Part shown: in pieces, positions 26,179 through 34,182 of the stretch
Position numbering within the stretch: position 1 is the stretch's first letter
Layout of the letters: each line of letters opens with the position of its first letter
Assembly (NCBI RefSeq): GCF_048270265.1
Contig: NZ_JBLWTD010000017.1
Span: 1 to 62,173, forward strand
Source of the DNA: Maricaulis sp048270265
Lineage (GTDB): Bacteria > Pseudomonadota > Alphaproteobacteria > Caulobacterales > Maricaulaceae
Length of the DNA: 62,173 bases
Reading direction: 5' to 3'
Translations under genes and position numbers: made by a program
The notes under the pieces: model-generated
Databases searched by the model: none
The model's input: only the letters and a program-made list of their open reading frames with translations
What the model was told of the DNA's origin: nothing

Positions 26179-27078
26179 ATGAACTGGCCCGCCATTGCCT
26201 TCGACTGGAATCAGATCCGCGCCTTTCTCGCCACCGTTGAGGAAGGGTCGTTTTCGGCTGCCGCCCGTGCGCTGGGCCAGACCCAGCCAACCCTGAGCCG
26301 CCAGATTTCCGCCCTCGAGGACGCGCTAGGCATCACCCTGTTCGAGCGCGGCCATCGCGCCATGGTGCTGACGGAGCCGGGCCGCGCCCTGCTTGAGCCG
26401 GTGCGGGCCATGGCCGAGGCGGCGACCCGCATTTCGCTGACGGCGTCCGGCCAGTCCTCGCAGATCGCCGGCCGCGTCACCCTCACCGCCACCGACTCCA
26501 TGGCGATGCATGTCCTGCCGCCTGTCCTGCTCAAGCTGCGGCAACTGGCACCGGAGATCGAACTCGACATCATCGCCTCCAATGATGTCCGCGACCTTAC
26601 CCGGCGCGAGGCCGATATCTCGATCCGCCATGCCCGCCCGGAACAGGGTGAGCTGATCGGCAGGCTGCTGTGCCAGACCCGCGCCTGTCTTTATGCCAGC
26701 CCGGACTTCCTCGACCGCCATGGCCGCCCGAAATCCGCTGCTGACCTCGCCCGCTATGACTTTATCGGCTTTGACCGCGATGAGCGCTTCCTCGCCGCCC
26801 TCCAGGGGATCGGCCTGCCACTCACCGAGGGCAATTTCAAACTCCATACCGCCAGCGGTCCGGTGATGAACGAACTGATCCGCAACGGGCTGGGTATCGG
26901 CGTCCTGACCGAAGAATTCGCGGCTCTCAATCCGGGCCTCGAGCGTGTGCTGCCAGGCCTGCCGGTGATCGAGGTCCCGGTCTGGCTGGTCACTCACCGC
27001 GAATTGCATACCAGCCGCCGGATCCGGCTGGTTTTCGATCTCCTGGCGCAGGAACTGGCCCGACCAGAACCTGCATAA
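26179..27078 (+). CDS. LysR-family transcriptional regulator
   Basis: A 299-residue LTTR. The N-terminal HTH is WNQIRAFLATVEEGSFSAAARALGQTQPTLSRQISALE, and the effector domain runs from about residue 95 to 290 (VTLTATDSMAMHVLPPVL onward, MNELIRNGLGIGVLTEEF). No clear ribosome binding site precedes the ATG, and a TATAC-type -10 box would start RNA close to it, so leaderless translation is possible. It is probably self-regulated and may control the divergent methyltransferase. Confidence 0.92.
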   Translation: MNWPAIAFDWNQIRAFLATVEEGSFSAAARALGQTQPTLSRQISALEDALGITLFERGHRAMVLTEPGRALLEPVRAMAEAATRISLTASGQSSQIAGRVTLTATDSMAMHVLPPVLLKLRQLAPEIELDIIASNDVRDLTRREADISIRHARPEQGELIGRLLCQTRACLYASPDFLDRHGRPKSAADLARYDFIGFDRDERFLAALQGIGLPLTEGNFKLHTASGPVMNELIRNGLGIGVLTEEFAALNPGLERVLPGLPVIEVPVWLVTHRELHTSRRIRLVFDLLAQELARPEPA

Positions 27079-27234
27079 TCCACGCGAAATTGCCCGATTA
27101 CCGGTGTGGCGGGCACAATCAATTTGATAAGTCCGGCCCCCAACCCTATCTAGAGATCATGGCCAGCGGCATGAGGCGCTGAGCCGGCAAATTCACCCGC
27201 CGCCAAACCATTGGCGCCCGCACAGGAGACAGAC

Positions 27235-27870
27235 ATGTCACTCAGGATTGGCGATACCGCCCCCGATTTTACCATTGCCACCACCAAGGGCGAGATCAGC
27301 CTGCATGAATGGGCCGGCGATAGCTGGGTCTTCTTCTTCAGCCATCCGGCCGATTTCACCCCGGTCTGCACCACCGAAATGGGCCGCACCTCCCAGCTCG
27401 CCGATGAGTTCAAGAAGCGCAATACCAAACCGCTGGGCCTGTCGACCGACACTGTCGCCGAACACGTCAAATGGATTGATGACGTCAACGACACCCAGCA
27501 CACCGATCTGCAATTCCCGATCGTCGCCGATGCCGATCACAAGGTCGCCCAGACCTTTGACATGATCCATCCCGGCGAGAGCACCACTGCTGCCGTGCGT
27601 TCGGTCTTCATCATCGATCCGGCCAAGAAAATCCGCCTGATGATGACCTATCCGATGAGTGTCGGCCGCAATTTCGATGAGATCCTGCGCGTCATCGACG
27701 CGCTGCAGACCGGCGACAAATACAAGATCGCCACCCCGGCCGACTGGACGCCTGGCGACCAGGTCATCATCCCGCCTTCGATCAATGATGATGCCGCCAA
27801 GGACATCTTCCCCCAGGGCTGGACCACGGTGCGTCCCTATCTGCGCCTGACTGATGTGCCCAAGGGCTGA
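27235..27870 (+). CDS. 1-Cys peroxiredoxin (Prx6 type)
   Basis: A 211-residue peroxiredoxin. The peroxidatic Cys45 is in SHPADFTPVCTTE, the Prx6-type active site, and the long C-terminal region (MTYPMSVGRNFDEILRVIDALQ, TPADW) is typical. There is no other cysteine in the protein, so it must rely on an external thiol. It reduces H2O2 and organic peroxides in the cytoplasm. AGGAGA lies 6 bases before the ATG, and an upstream in-frame codon at 27211 is not needed. Confidence 0.95.
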   Translation: MSLRIGDTAPDFTIATTKGEISLHEWAGDSWVFFFSHPADFTPVCTTEMGRTSQLADEFKKRNTKPLGLSTDTVAEHVKWIDDVNDTQHTDLQFPIVADADHKVAQTFDMIHPGESTTAAVRSVFIIDPAKKIRLMMTYPMSVGRNFDEILRVIDALQTGDKYKIATPADWTPGDQVIIPPSINDDAAKDIFPQGWTTVRPYLRLTDVPKG

Positions 27871-27885
27871 TCAAGCACAAGCCGG

Positions 27886-27909
27886 GGCGGAGGTCGCAAG
27901 GCCTCCGCC
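27886..27909 (+). terminator. Hairpin after the peroxiredoxin gene
   Basis: GGCGGAGG and CCTCCGCC with an 8-base loop, 15 bases after the stop. There is no T tract, so termination would be weak or Rho-assisted. Confidence 0.45.
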
Positions 27910-28000
27910 GCGGCGCCTGATGATACTTATGCCATAAACGACCGGAATTGACCGCCGAACGCGCCGTCTTCCGCTCCACCGGCACTAATCAAATTCCTTG

Positions 28001-28118
28001 TCTGCCAGTCTGTCACTCTGCCATTGCGGAGCGCCCGGCCGCGTGAGGCCTTGCGATCCGGCCGTTTGCCGGACTGACAGGGCCTGTCATGGAATGGCAG
28101 AGTCTGCCATGGCGGAGC
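28001..28118. repeat. Iterated TCTGYCAN octamers with inverted copies
   Basis: Three octamers stand head to tail at 28001-28024: TCTGCCAG, TCTGTCAC and TCTGCCAT. Further on, ATGGCAGA-G-TCTGCCAT forms a palindrome at 28094-28110. The 16-base segments at 28017-28032 and 28103-28118 (TCTGCCATKGCGGAGC) differ at one base. The arrangement resembles a multi-site operator or a decayed repeat. Confidence 0.6.
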
Positions 28119-28380
28119 TTTGCGCTCTCCCAACCATCACGTCCTGTTGCAAGGCGATTTCCGTCCCCGGAACCAGTCCTGGAGAGGGTAGATTTTGAAA
28201 TTCTGAAGGGGAAGGGTTTCCGGGCGCCGGGTTCCGGCTGCACGGATATTCTGACGAAGCCAACCATGTCAAAGAGCGAAATTCGCCCGATTATAGCGCG
28301 GGATGGGTGGGGGTGGATTAGTTGGGCGCAAGTCTGTGCCCGTCATGATCGAAGCTCCCCACCTCCAAACAACACACCAC

Positions 28381-28497
28381 CTTCCCCCGGAGGAGCGCAG
28401 CGAATTCCGGGGTCTACCGGAGAGTGGCGAGCAATCTCCAGGCTCTGGTAGGCCCCGGAACACCCGCATGCGCGGGTGCAGGCATGTCCGGGGGAAG
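28381..28497 (+). repeat. Nested three-stem palindromic element (possible structured RNA)
   Basis: An 11-base outer stem (28381-28391 with 28487-28497) encloses two hairpins. The first pairs 28405-28422 with 28443-28460 over 18 positions, the only two departures being G-U pairs on the plus strand. The second is CACCCGC-ATGC-GCGGGTG at 28461-28478. The layout is a three-way junction of 117 bases. The wobble pairs would be A-C mismatches in a minus-strand RNA, which suggests a plus-strand transcript. Confidence 0.6.
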
Positions 28498-28597
28498 AGG
28501 TTTGGTGATTTGGGAAATGCGGAACGCCGAAACACCCTCACGTGCAAGACGGGCCCCGGCGCCCGGTCCCCGCCATGGACCTCATGCCGAGATTTCG

Positions 28598-28677
28598 CCA
28601 GCCGGGCTCAACGGCGTCAAGGCGCATGCCCGCGAAGCGGCGCCGGAGGCGGCCTTGACGCCGTTGAGCCCGGCTGG
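28598..28677. repeat. 26-base perfect inverted repeat
   Basis: Arms at 28598-28623 and 28652-28677 are exact reverse complements, separated by 28 GC-rich bases. No T tract follows and no gene ends nearby, so it is not a simple terminator. It resembles an extragenic palindrome or a small mobile palindromic unit. Confidence 0.75.
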
Positions 28678-28811
28678 ACCACTCGCAGGCAAGAGGTTTA
28701 TGGGGTGGTGTTGGCGGGGGGCAGACTTTCTGCGCCCGCAACACACTACCTCTTCACTCTGACAAAGACTGATTTGGAAATGTGTTACGAAAGAAGGCGT
28801 CCGGAGCGCCG

Positions 28812-29183
28812 TCACACCATCCATGCCATTCCGAGCCGGATCATGAGTTGCGCCGCCGCCACAACCGGAAGAACCGAAAATGTGACATGTAGGAATGCCA
28901 AATTCATCCCGAGAACCAGGGCCAGCGCGAGGGTCACTGACACGGCGAGAACCATCGCCACCAACAGACAATACGGCAGGACTTTGCGCCAACTTTTGGT
29001 GAGCCACAGCAGAGCCCAGGAAATCGATATGTCGGCAAACACGAAAAGCGCCAGCAGCGCAATTTTCCCGATTGACAGGTCTTCTCCGATGACAAAATTG
29101 AGCGCCAAGATGTAGATCATTACCATCACGGTCGCGAGACCCAATAGCTGGACCGAGATCGACGTCGCGCTCGACACTGACAC
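28812..29183 (-). CDS. Small four-TM membrane protein, unknown
   Basis: A 123-residue protein with four hydrophobic segments (VQLLGLATVMVMIYILAL; IALLALFVFADISISWALLWL; VLPYCLLVAMVLAVSVTLALALVL; LHVTFSVLPVVAAAQLMI). No family recognised. The start is GTG, with a G-rich stretch just before it that also covers the end of the upstream oxidoreductase gene (6 bases between the genes). Codon choice is less GC-rich than its neighbours, and it borders the palindromic island, so it may be an acquired or poorly conserved gene. Confidence 0.6.
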   Translation of the reverse strand: MSVSSATSISVQLLGLATVMVMIYILALNFVIGEDLSIGKIALLALFVFADISISWALLWLTKSWRKVLPYCLLVAMVLAVSVTLALALVLGMNLAFLHVTFSVLPVVAAAQLMIRLGMAWMV

Positions 29184-29189
29184 CCCCCC

Positions 29190-30242
29190 CTACTTCCACC
29201 GCCCCTGCAATTTCGCCAACGCCGCCCGCCCCGGCGTCAACGCCTCATACGGCAGCGCATTCAGCGGCGTCTTCGGCAAATGGTTGGCGGCGTGCATGTC
29301 GGCCATGTCCTCGTTGACATAGAGCAGGCCGGTGCGGATTTCGCCGGAGCGGTCGCCGAGCAGGAGGGTTTCGATGGCCTGGGCGCGGTCGCGCGGGTCG
29401 TAGTCGTCGTCGGTTTTGCGCAGTTTGAGGATGCCGCCATCATGCATGGTGACGGTGATGGCGCCGCCTTCGCTGGTGTCGGCGGTGATTTCCTCGTGAT
29501 GGGCGACGAAATCGGTGTGCACCAGCGGGTGGTAGTATTTGAAGGTGTGGGCATAGCTCTTGGTCGAGCCGGCATGGTCATTGAAGGTGACGCAGGGCGA
29601 GATGACGTCGATCAGGGCGAAGCCCTTGTGCATCAGGCCGGCCTGGATCAGCGGCACCAGTTGCGACTTGTCGCCGGAGAAGGCGCGCGCCACGAAGCCG
29701 GCGCCAAGCGTCAGGGCCTGGACGCAGGGGTCGATCGGCGATTGCTCATTGGCAATGCCCTTCTTGGACTTGGTGCCGATATCGGCCGAGGCCGAGAACT
29801 GGCCTTTGGTGAGGCCGTAGACGCCGTTGTTTTCCAGCACATAGAGCATGTTGAGATTGCGGCGGATGGCGTGGGCGAACTGGCCGAAACCGATGGAGAG
29901 ACTGTCTCCATCGCCGGAGATGCCGATATAATGGAGGTCGCCATTGACCGCATTGGCGCCGGTCGCGACCGAGGGCATCCGGCCATGGACGCAATTGATG
30001 CCGTGGGACTGGCCCATGAAATAGGCTGTGGTCTTGGACGAACATCCAATGCCGGAGATCTTGGCGGCGCTGTGGGGCGGCAGATCGAGTTGCCAGAAGG
30101 CCTGGACCAGGGCGGCGGTGACGCTGTCATGGCCACAACCGGCACACAGGGTCGACATCGAGCCTTCATAATCGCGCACCGTCAGATTCAGCTTGTTGCG
30201 CGGCAGATGCTTGTCGATCAGGGGTTTGGACATTGAGGTCAT
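29190..30242 (-). CDS. korB: 2-oxoacid:acceptor oxidoreductase beta subunit (TPP-binding)
   Basis: About 350 residues. The cofactor-binding core reads STLCAGCGHDSVTAAL, GIGCSSKTTAYFMG, VHGRMPSVATGANAVN and GISGDGDSLSIGFGQF (TPP/Mg), followed by ENNGVYGLTKGQFSASADIG. This is closest to the 2-oxoglutarate KorB type, though other 2-oxoacids are possible. ATG at 30242 follows the alpha-subunit stop by one base and has AGGAGG overlapping the alpha 3' end; an in-frame upstream start at 30323 lies inside the alpha gene. It works with the alpha subunit to decarboxylate a 2-oxoacid to its acyl-CoA. Confidence 0.92.
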   Translation of the reverse strand: MTSMSKPLIDKHLPRNKLNLTVRDYEGSMSTLCAGCGHDSVTAALVQAFWQLDLPPHSAAKISGIGCSSKTTAYFMGQSHGINCVHGRMPSVATGANAVNGDLHYIGISGDGDSLSIGFGQFAHAIRRNLNMLYVLENNGVYGLTKGQFSASADIGTKSKKGIANEQSPIDPCVQALTLGAGFVARAFSGDKSQLVPLIQAGLMHKGFALIDVISPCVTFNDHAGSTKSYAHTFKYYHPLVHTDFVAHHEEITADTSEGGAITVTMHDGGILKLRKTDDDYDPRDRAQAIETLLLGDRSGEIRTGLLYVNEDMADMHAANHLPKTPLNALPYEALTPGRAALAKLQGRWK

Positions 30243-30243
30243 G

Positions 30244-32073
30244 TCAGGCCTCCTCGGCCACGAGGTGTGCGGTGACGCCCTCGATGATGAAAGCGGGGTT
30301 GGCGGCCATGCCGGCATAATCAAGCACGGGGATGAGCTTGGTCTTGTCCACCGAGGTCTCGTTGATCAGCAGGCCGCGCAGCTGGGCGTCACGGTTCTGC
30401 TCGACGACATAGATCTCGTCATGGCTGTCCATGAAGGCCTCGACTTCGCTCGAGAAGGGGAAGCCGCGCACGCGCATGTAATTGAGCTCGATGCCCTTTT
30501 CGGAGAGGCGATCGAGCGCCTCGCGCACGGCGCCGTCACAGCCGCCGAGCGAGATAATGGCGCGTTTCGTCGGCTTGCTCGCCTCGATGATGACCGGGCC
30601 GGGAACCGCATCGGCGGAGTCTTCCCATTTGCGGGTGAGACGATCGAGCACTTCCTTGTATTCGGTCGCGTCCTCGGTATAGCCGCCCTTCCAGTTATGC
30701 CCCGAGCCGCGCGTGAAGTAGGCGCCCTTCGGGTGCACGCCGGGCACGGTGCGGTAGGGGATATTGTCGCCATCGCGGTCTTCATAGCGATAGTATTTCG
30801 GCAATTCCTCAAGCTCTTCGGCGGAGAGGATCTTGCCGCGATCGGGCTGATAGCTGTCATCCCACTCGAGCTCGGGGATCATCCAGTCATTCATGCCGAT
30901 ATCGAGATCGGTCATGAAGAAGACCGGCGTCTGATAGCGCTCGGCCAGGTCGAAGGACTGCACCGCCATCTCGAAGCATTCCGCCGGATTGGCCGGGAAG
31001 AGCATGATGTGCTTGGTGTCGCCATGGCTGGCATAGGCGCACATGGTGAGATCGCATTGCTGGGTGCGCGTCGGCAGGCCGGTTGAGGGGCCCGCACGCT
31101 GGACGTTGAACAGCACGACCGGCACTTCGGAATAATAGGCAAAGCCGATGAATTCGCTCATCAGCGAGATGCCCGGCCCGGAGGTCGGCGTGAAGGCCCG
31201 TGCGCCATTCCAGCCGGCACCGACGGCCATGCCGATCGAGGCGAGCTCGTCCTCGGCCTGGATGATGCAGAAATTCTTCTCGCCGCTATCCTTGTCGACG
31301 CGGAATTTCTCGCAGAAGGATTTGAACCCGTCCATCAGCGAGGTCGAGGGCGTGATCGGATACCAGGCGCCGAAGGTCGCGCCGGCATAGACACAGCCCA
31401 GGGCGGCGGCCGTATTGCCGTCGATCAGGACATGGCCCTTTGTCGCGTCCATCGCCTCGACCCGCAGCGGCAGCGGATCGGGATAATGTTCGCGGACATA
31501 GTCGAGGCCGAGATTGATCGCGGTCATATTGGCCTCGATCAGGTGCGGCTTGGCCCCGAACATCTCCTCGACCATGGCGCGGATGATCTCGACATCGATC
31601 CCGGTCAGACCGGCAACGGCGCCGACATAGGCCATATTCTTCATCAGCACGCGGGTGCGGGCATTGTCGAACTTGGCATTGCACAGGCGCGCCAGCGGCA
31701 CGCCAATGGCAGTGATGTCCTCGCGGGCATGCAGTTCCGGGCGCGGCCAGGTGGAATCATAGAGCAGATAGCCGCCCGGCGAGACTTCGGCGAGATCACG
31801 CTTGTAGGTCTCGGCATTCATCGCGACGACGAAATCGGCCGAGCCGGACCGGGCCATATAGGCGTCCTTGGTGACGCGGATCTCGAACCAGGTCGGCAGG
31901 CCCTGGATGTTGGATGGGAACAGGTTCTTGCCGACCACGGGCACGCCCATGCGGAAGATCGCCTTCATCAGCAGGCCATTGGCACTGGCCGAGCCGGTGC
32001 CGTTCACATTGCCGATCTTGATGACAAAGTCGTTGATGCGGATATCCGCCATGGTGTCCACGATGTCCTTCAT
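30244..32073 (-). CDS. korA: 2-oxoacid:acceptor oxidoreductase alpha subunit (gamma-alpha fusion)
   Basis: A 609-residue fused subunit. The gamma domain (about 1-190) has FVIKIGNVNGTGSASANGLLMKAIFRMG. The alpha domain begins near residue 210 with GNTAAALGCVYAGATFGAWYPITPSTSLMDGF and contains AEDELASIGMAVGAGWNGARAFTPTSGPGISLM and QRAGPSTGLPTRTQQCDL. The C-terminus has a transketolase-C-like region. It overlaps the upstream flavoprotein gene by 4 bases. With korB it forms a complex that normally passes electrons to ferredoxin; here the partner may be the flavoprotein encoded first in the operon. Confidence 0.94.
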   Translation of the reverse strand: MKDIVDTMADIRINDFVIKIGNVNGTGSASANGLLMKAIFRMGVPVVGKNLFPSNIQGLPTWFEIRVTKDAYMARSGSADFVVAMNAETYKRDLAEVSPGGYLLYDSTWPRPELHAREDITAIGVPLARLCNAKFDNARTRVLMKNMAYVGAVAGLTGIDVEIIRAMVEEMFGAKPHLIEANMTAINLGLDYVREHYPDPLPLRVEAMDATKGHVLIDGNTAAALGCVYAGATFGAWYPITPSTSLMDGFKSFCEKFRVDKDSGEKNFCIIQAEDELASIGMAVGAGWNGARAFTPTSGPGISLMSEFIGFAYYSEVPVVLFNVQRAGPSTGLPTRTQQCDLTMCAYASHGDTKHIMLFPANPAECFEMAVQSFDLAERYQTPVFFMTDLDIGMNDWMIPELEWDDSYQPDRGKILSAEELEELPKYYRYEDRDGDNIPYRTVPGVHPKGAYFTRGSGHNWKGGYTEDATEYKEVLDRLTRKWEDSADAVPGPVIIEASKPTKRAIISLGGCDGAVREALDRLSEKGIELNYMRVRGFPFSSEVEAFMDSHDEIYVVEQNRDAQLRGLLINETSVDKTKLIPVLDYAGMAANPAFIIEGVTAHLVAEEA

Positions 32074-33866
32074 TCGGCCGCGATGCTCCGTGCTTCCTCG
32101 GCAACGTGAGGAATGAGAATATCACCGTCCTGCATGTCCCAGGCGGCGGTCGGGCAGCGCTCGGCGCACAGTCCGCAATGCAGGCAGAGATCCTCGTCCT
32201 TGACCATCACGCGGCCGGTATCCTTGAGCGGGGCGGAGACGAAGAGTGCCTGGTCGAGATTTTCCGCCGGCGCCTTGAGACGGCTGCGCAATTCGGCCTC
32301 ATCGCCATTCTCGACAATGGAGAGGCAATCGACCGGGCAGATATCCAGACAGGCATCGCACTCCTTGCAAAGCGGCGGATCGAACACGGTCTGGACATCG
32401 CAATTGAGACAGCGCTGCACCTCGGTGACGATCTGCTCGGCGGTATAGCCCATTTCCACTTCGGTCTTGCGATTGCCGAGCCGCGCCTTGAGCTCCACCA
32501 GCGGCATCACACCGCGATGGCCACGCTCATAGTCGTTGGAATACATCCACTCATTGACGCCCATCTTGGCCGAGTTGAGATTGACGCCGCGCGGCATGCG
32601 TGTCGCCAGATCGGTTTTCTCGCAATGCTTGTGGATCGAGATCGCCGCCTGGTGACCATGCTCGACAGCCCAGATGATATTCTTGGGCCCGAAGGCACTG
32701 TCGCCGCCGAAGAAGACGCCGGGAACGGTGGATTGATAGGTGGTGGTGTCGACAATCGGCACGCCCCATTTGTCGAACTCGATACCGATATCGCGCTCGA
32801 TCCAGGGGAAGGCATTTTCCTGGCCGATCGCCAGGATGACATCGTCGCAGGGGATGATCTTGGTGCCGGTGGTGCGCGTCGCGGTGATATTGCCGCGCGC
32901 ATCGAGATCATACTCCATCAGCTCGAATTCCATGCCGACGAGCTTGCCGTTCTCGGTCACGAAACGCTTGGGCGAATGATTGACGAGGATCTCGACATTT
33001 TCGTCCTCGGCGTCTTCGAGTTCCCAGGGCGAGGCCTTGAAGAATTCGCGCGGCTTGCGCGCCATCACCTTGACGTCGTCAGCGCCCAGCCGCAGCGAGG
33101 AGCGGCAGCAATCCATCGCCGTATTGCCGACGCCGATGATCAGGACCTTCTTGCCGATCTTCTCGATATGCTCGAAGGCGACGCTTTCCAGCCAGTCAAT
33201 ACCGATATGGATATTGGCATCGGCCTCCTCGCGGCCCTCGATGTGCAGGTCCTTGCCCTTGGGCGCGCCGGAGCCGATGAAAATGGCGTCATAATCCGCC
33301 TCGAGCATGGCCTTCATGCTCTCGATGCGGTGATTGAGCTTCAGGTCGACGCCCATATTGAGGATATAGCCGATCTCCTCATCCAGCACTTCTTCCGGCA
33401 GGCGGAAGGAGGGGATGTTGGAGATCATCAGCCCGCCGGGGCGGTGCATGGCTTCAAAGATGGTGCATTCATACCCCAGCGGCGCCAGATCATTGGCGAC
33501 GGTCAGCGAGGCGGGGCCTGCCCCGATCAGCGCGATCTTCTTGCCGTTGGAGTTTTCCGGCTTTTGCGGCACCAGATGCGCGACCTCGTCGCGATGGTCG
33601 GCGGCGACGCGCTTGAGGCGGCAGATCGCGACCGGCTCTTCCTCGACACGCCCGCGGCGGCAGGCCGGTTCGCACGGCCGGTCACAGACGCGGCCGAGAA
33701 TGCCGGGGAATACATTGGAACGCCGATTGACCATATAGGCCTCGGTGAACTCGCCTTGCGCGATCAGCCGGATATATTCCGGGACCGGCGTATGGGCCGG
33801 GCAGGCCCACTGGCAATCAACAACCTTGTGGAAATAATCGGGATCGCCGGTATTGGTCGGCTTCAT
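32070..33866 (-). CDS. GltD-like FAD/NAD(P)-dependent oxidoreductase with C-terminal 4Fe-4S domain
   Basis: A 598-residue flavoprotein. The N-terminal Fe-S region (CQWACPAHTPVPEYI, RVCDRPCEPACRRG) matches GltD/PreT/NfnB. An FAD-binding site follows (IALIGAGPASLTVANDLAPLG, EAMHRPGGLM), then an NAD(P) site (KVLIIGVGNTAMDCCRSSLRLG). The C-terminus adds two [4Fe-4S] motifs: CKECDACLDICPVDC and CLHCGLCAERCP. A further CLNCD lies between. First gene of a tightly overlapping operon with korA and korB, so it probably moves electrons between the 2-oxoacid oxidoreductase and NAD(P). Confidence 0.9.
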   Translation of the reverse strand: MKPTNTGDPDYFHKVVDCQWACPAHTPVPEYIRLIAQGEFTEAYMVNRRSNVFPGILGRVCDRPCEPACRRGRVEEEPVAICRLKRVAADHRDEVAHLVPQKPENSNGKKIALIGAGPASLTVANDLAPLGYECTIFEAMHRPGGLMISNIPSFRLPEEVLDEEIGYILNMGVDLKLNHRIESMKAMLEADYDAIFIGSGAPKGKDLHIEGREEADANIHIGIDWLESVAFEHIEKIGKKVLIIGVGNTAMDCCRSSLRLGADDVKVMARKPREFFKASPWELEDAEDENVEILVNHSPKRFVTENGKLVGMEFELMEYDLDARGNITATRTTGTKIIPCDDVILAIGQENAFPWIERDIGIEFDKWGVPIVDTTTYQSTVPGVFFGGDSAFGPKNIIWAVEHGHQAAISIHKHCEKTDLATRMPRGVNLNSAKMGVNEWMYSNDYERGHRGVMPLVELKARLGNRKTEVEMGYTAEQIVTEVQRCLNCDVQTVFDPPLCKECDACLDICPVDCLSIVENGDEAELRSRLKAPAENLDQALFVSAPLKDTGRVMVKDEDLCLHCGLCAERCPTAAWDMQDGDILIPHVAEEARSIAAE

Positions 33867-34182
33867 AGTGCGCTTCCCCCTCGGAGCCAGGCTCCGGTTT
33901 TGCCTGAGGTCGCATCCCGTGGGAGCCGCCCCTTATTGGGAGCCATTCTCACATCTTCTTGGCCATGGGGGTCAAGCTGTTTCGCCTGAAAACGCCGCAG
34001 GCGAACGCAGTATGTTTGCGGGTGAGAGGCGTTTGCAGATAATCGAGGCGACAGGTCGGAGGACCGCAGAACAAACGTGATGCGTGAGTTCCACCCCGCA
34101 GGGATCACAGATCGCGCCATTCGTTGCGGCGGCCGAATCCATGCTAGTTTTGCGCTTCACCCCAACCCACAAGGGCGCGCGC
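33867..34182. promoter_or_regulatory. Divergent promoter region with inverted repeat
   Basis: 316 bases between the oxidoreductase operon and the ATP-grasp gene. TTCGCCTG (33981-33988) and CAGGCGAA (33998-34005) are exact complements with a 9-base spacer and could be an operator for either side. I see no convincing ORF or -35/-10 pair. Confidence 0.45.

Larger units (their letters stand above)
27871..28811. other. Non-coding island rich in palindromes
   Basis: A 941-base stretch without a credible gene. Frames that stay open across it have low-complexity translations and no start signal. It holds a cluster of short octamer repeats (28001-28118), a nested three-stem element (28381-28497) and a 26-base perfect inverted repeat (28598-28677). 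No transposase, integrase or tRNA lies next to it. Confidence 0.75.

Noticed and set aside
28001..28118. Possible CRISPR array
   Set aside because: The octamers are too short and unevenly spaced, there are no unique spacers of constant length, and no cas gene is near.
27871..28811. Possible insertion sequence remnant
   Set aside because: No transposase fragment, terminal inverted repeat pair at both ends or target duplication could be seen; the palindromes are internal.
28303..29115. A 270-codon open frame through the palindromic island
   Set aside because: It runs across inverted repeats and into the opposite strand of the small membrane protein; its composition is that of translated repeats, with no ribosome binding site.
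32106..33989. A 627-codon open frame opposite the GltD-like flavoprotein
   Set aside because: Antisense shadow; the real gene has intact Fe-S and FAD motifs, and the shadow has none.
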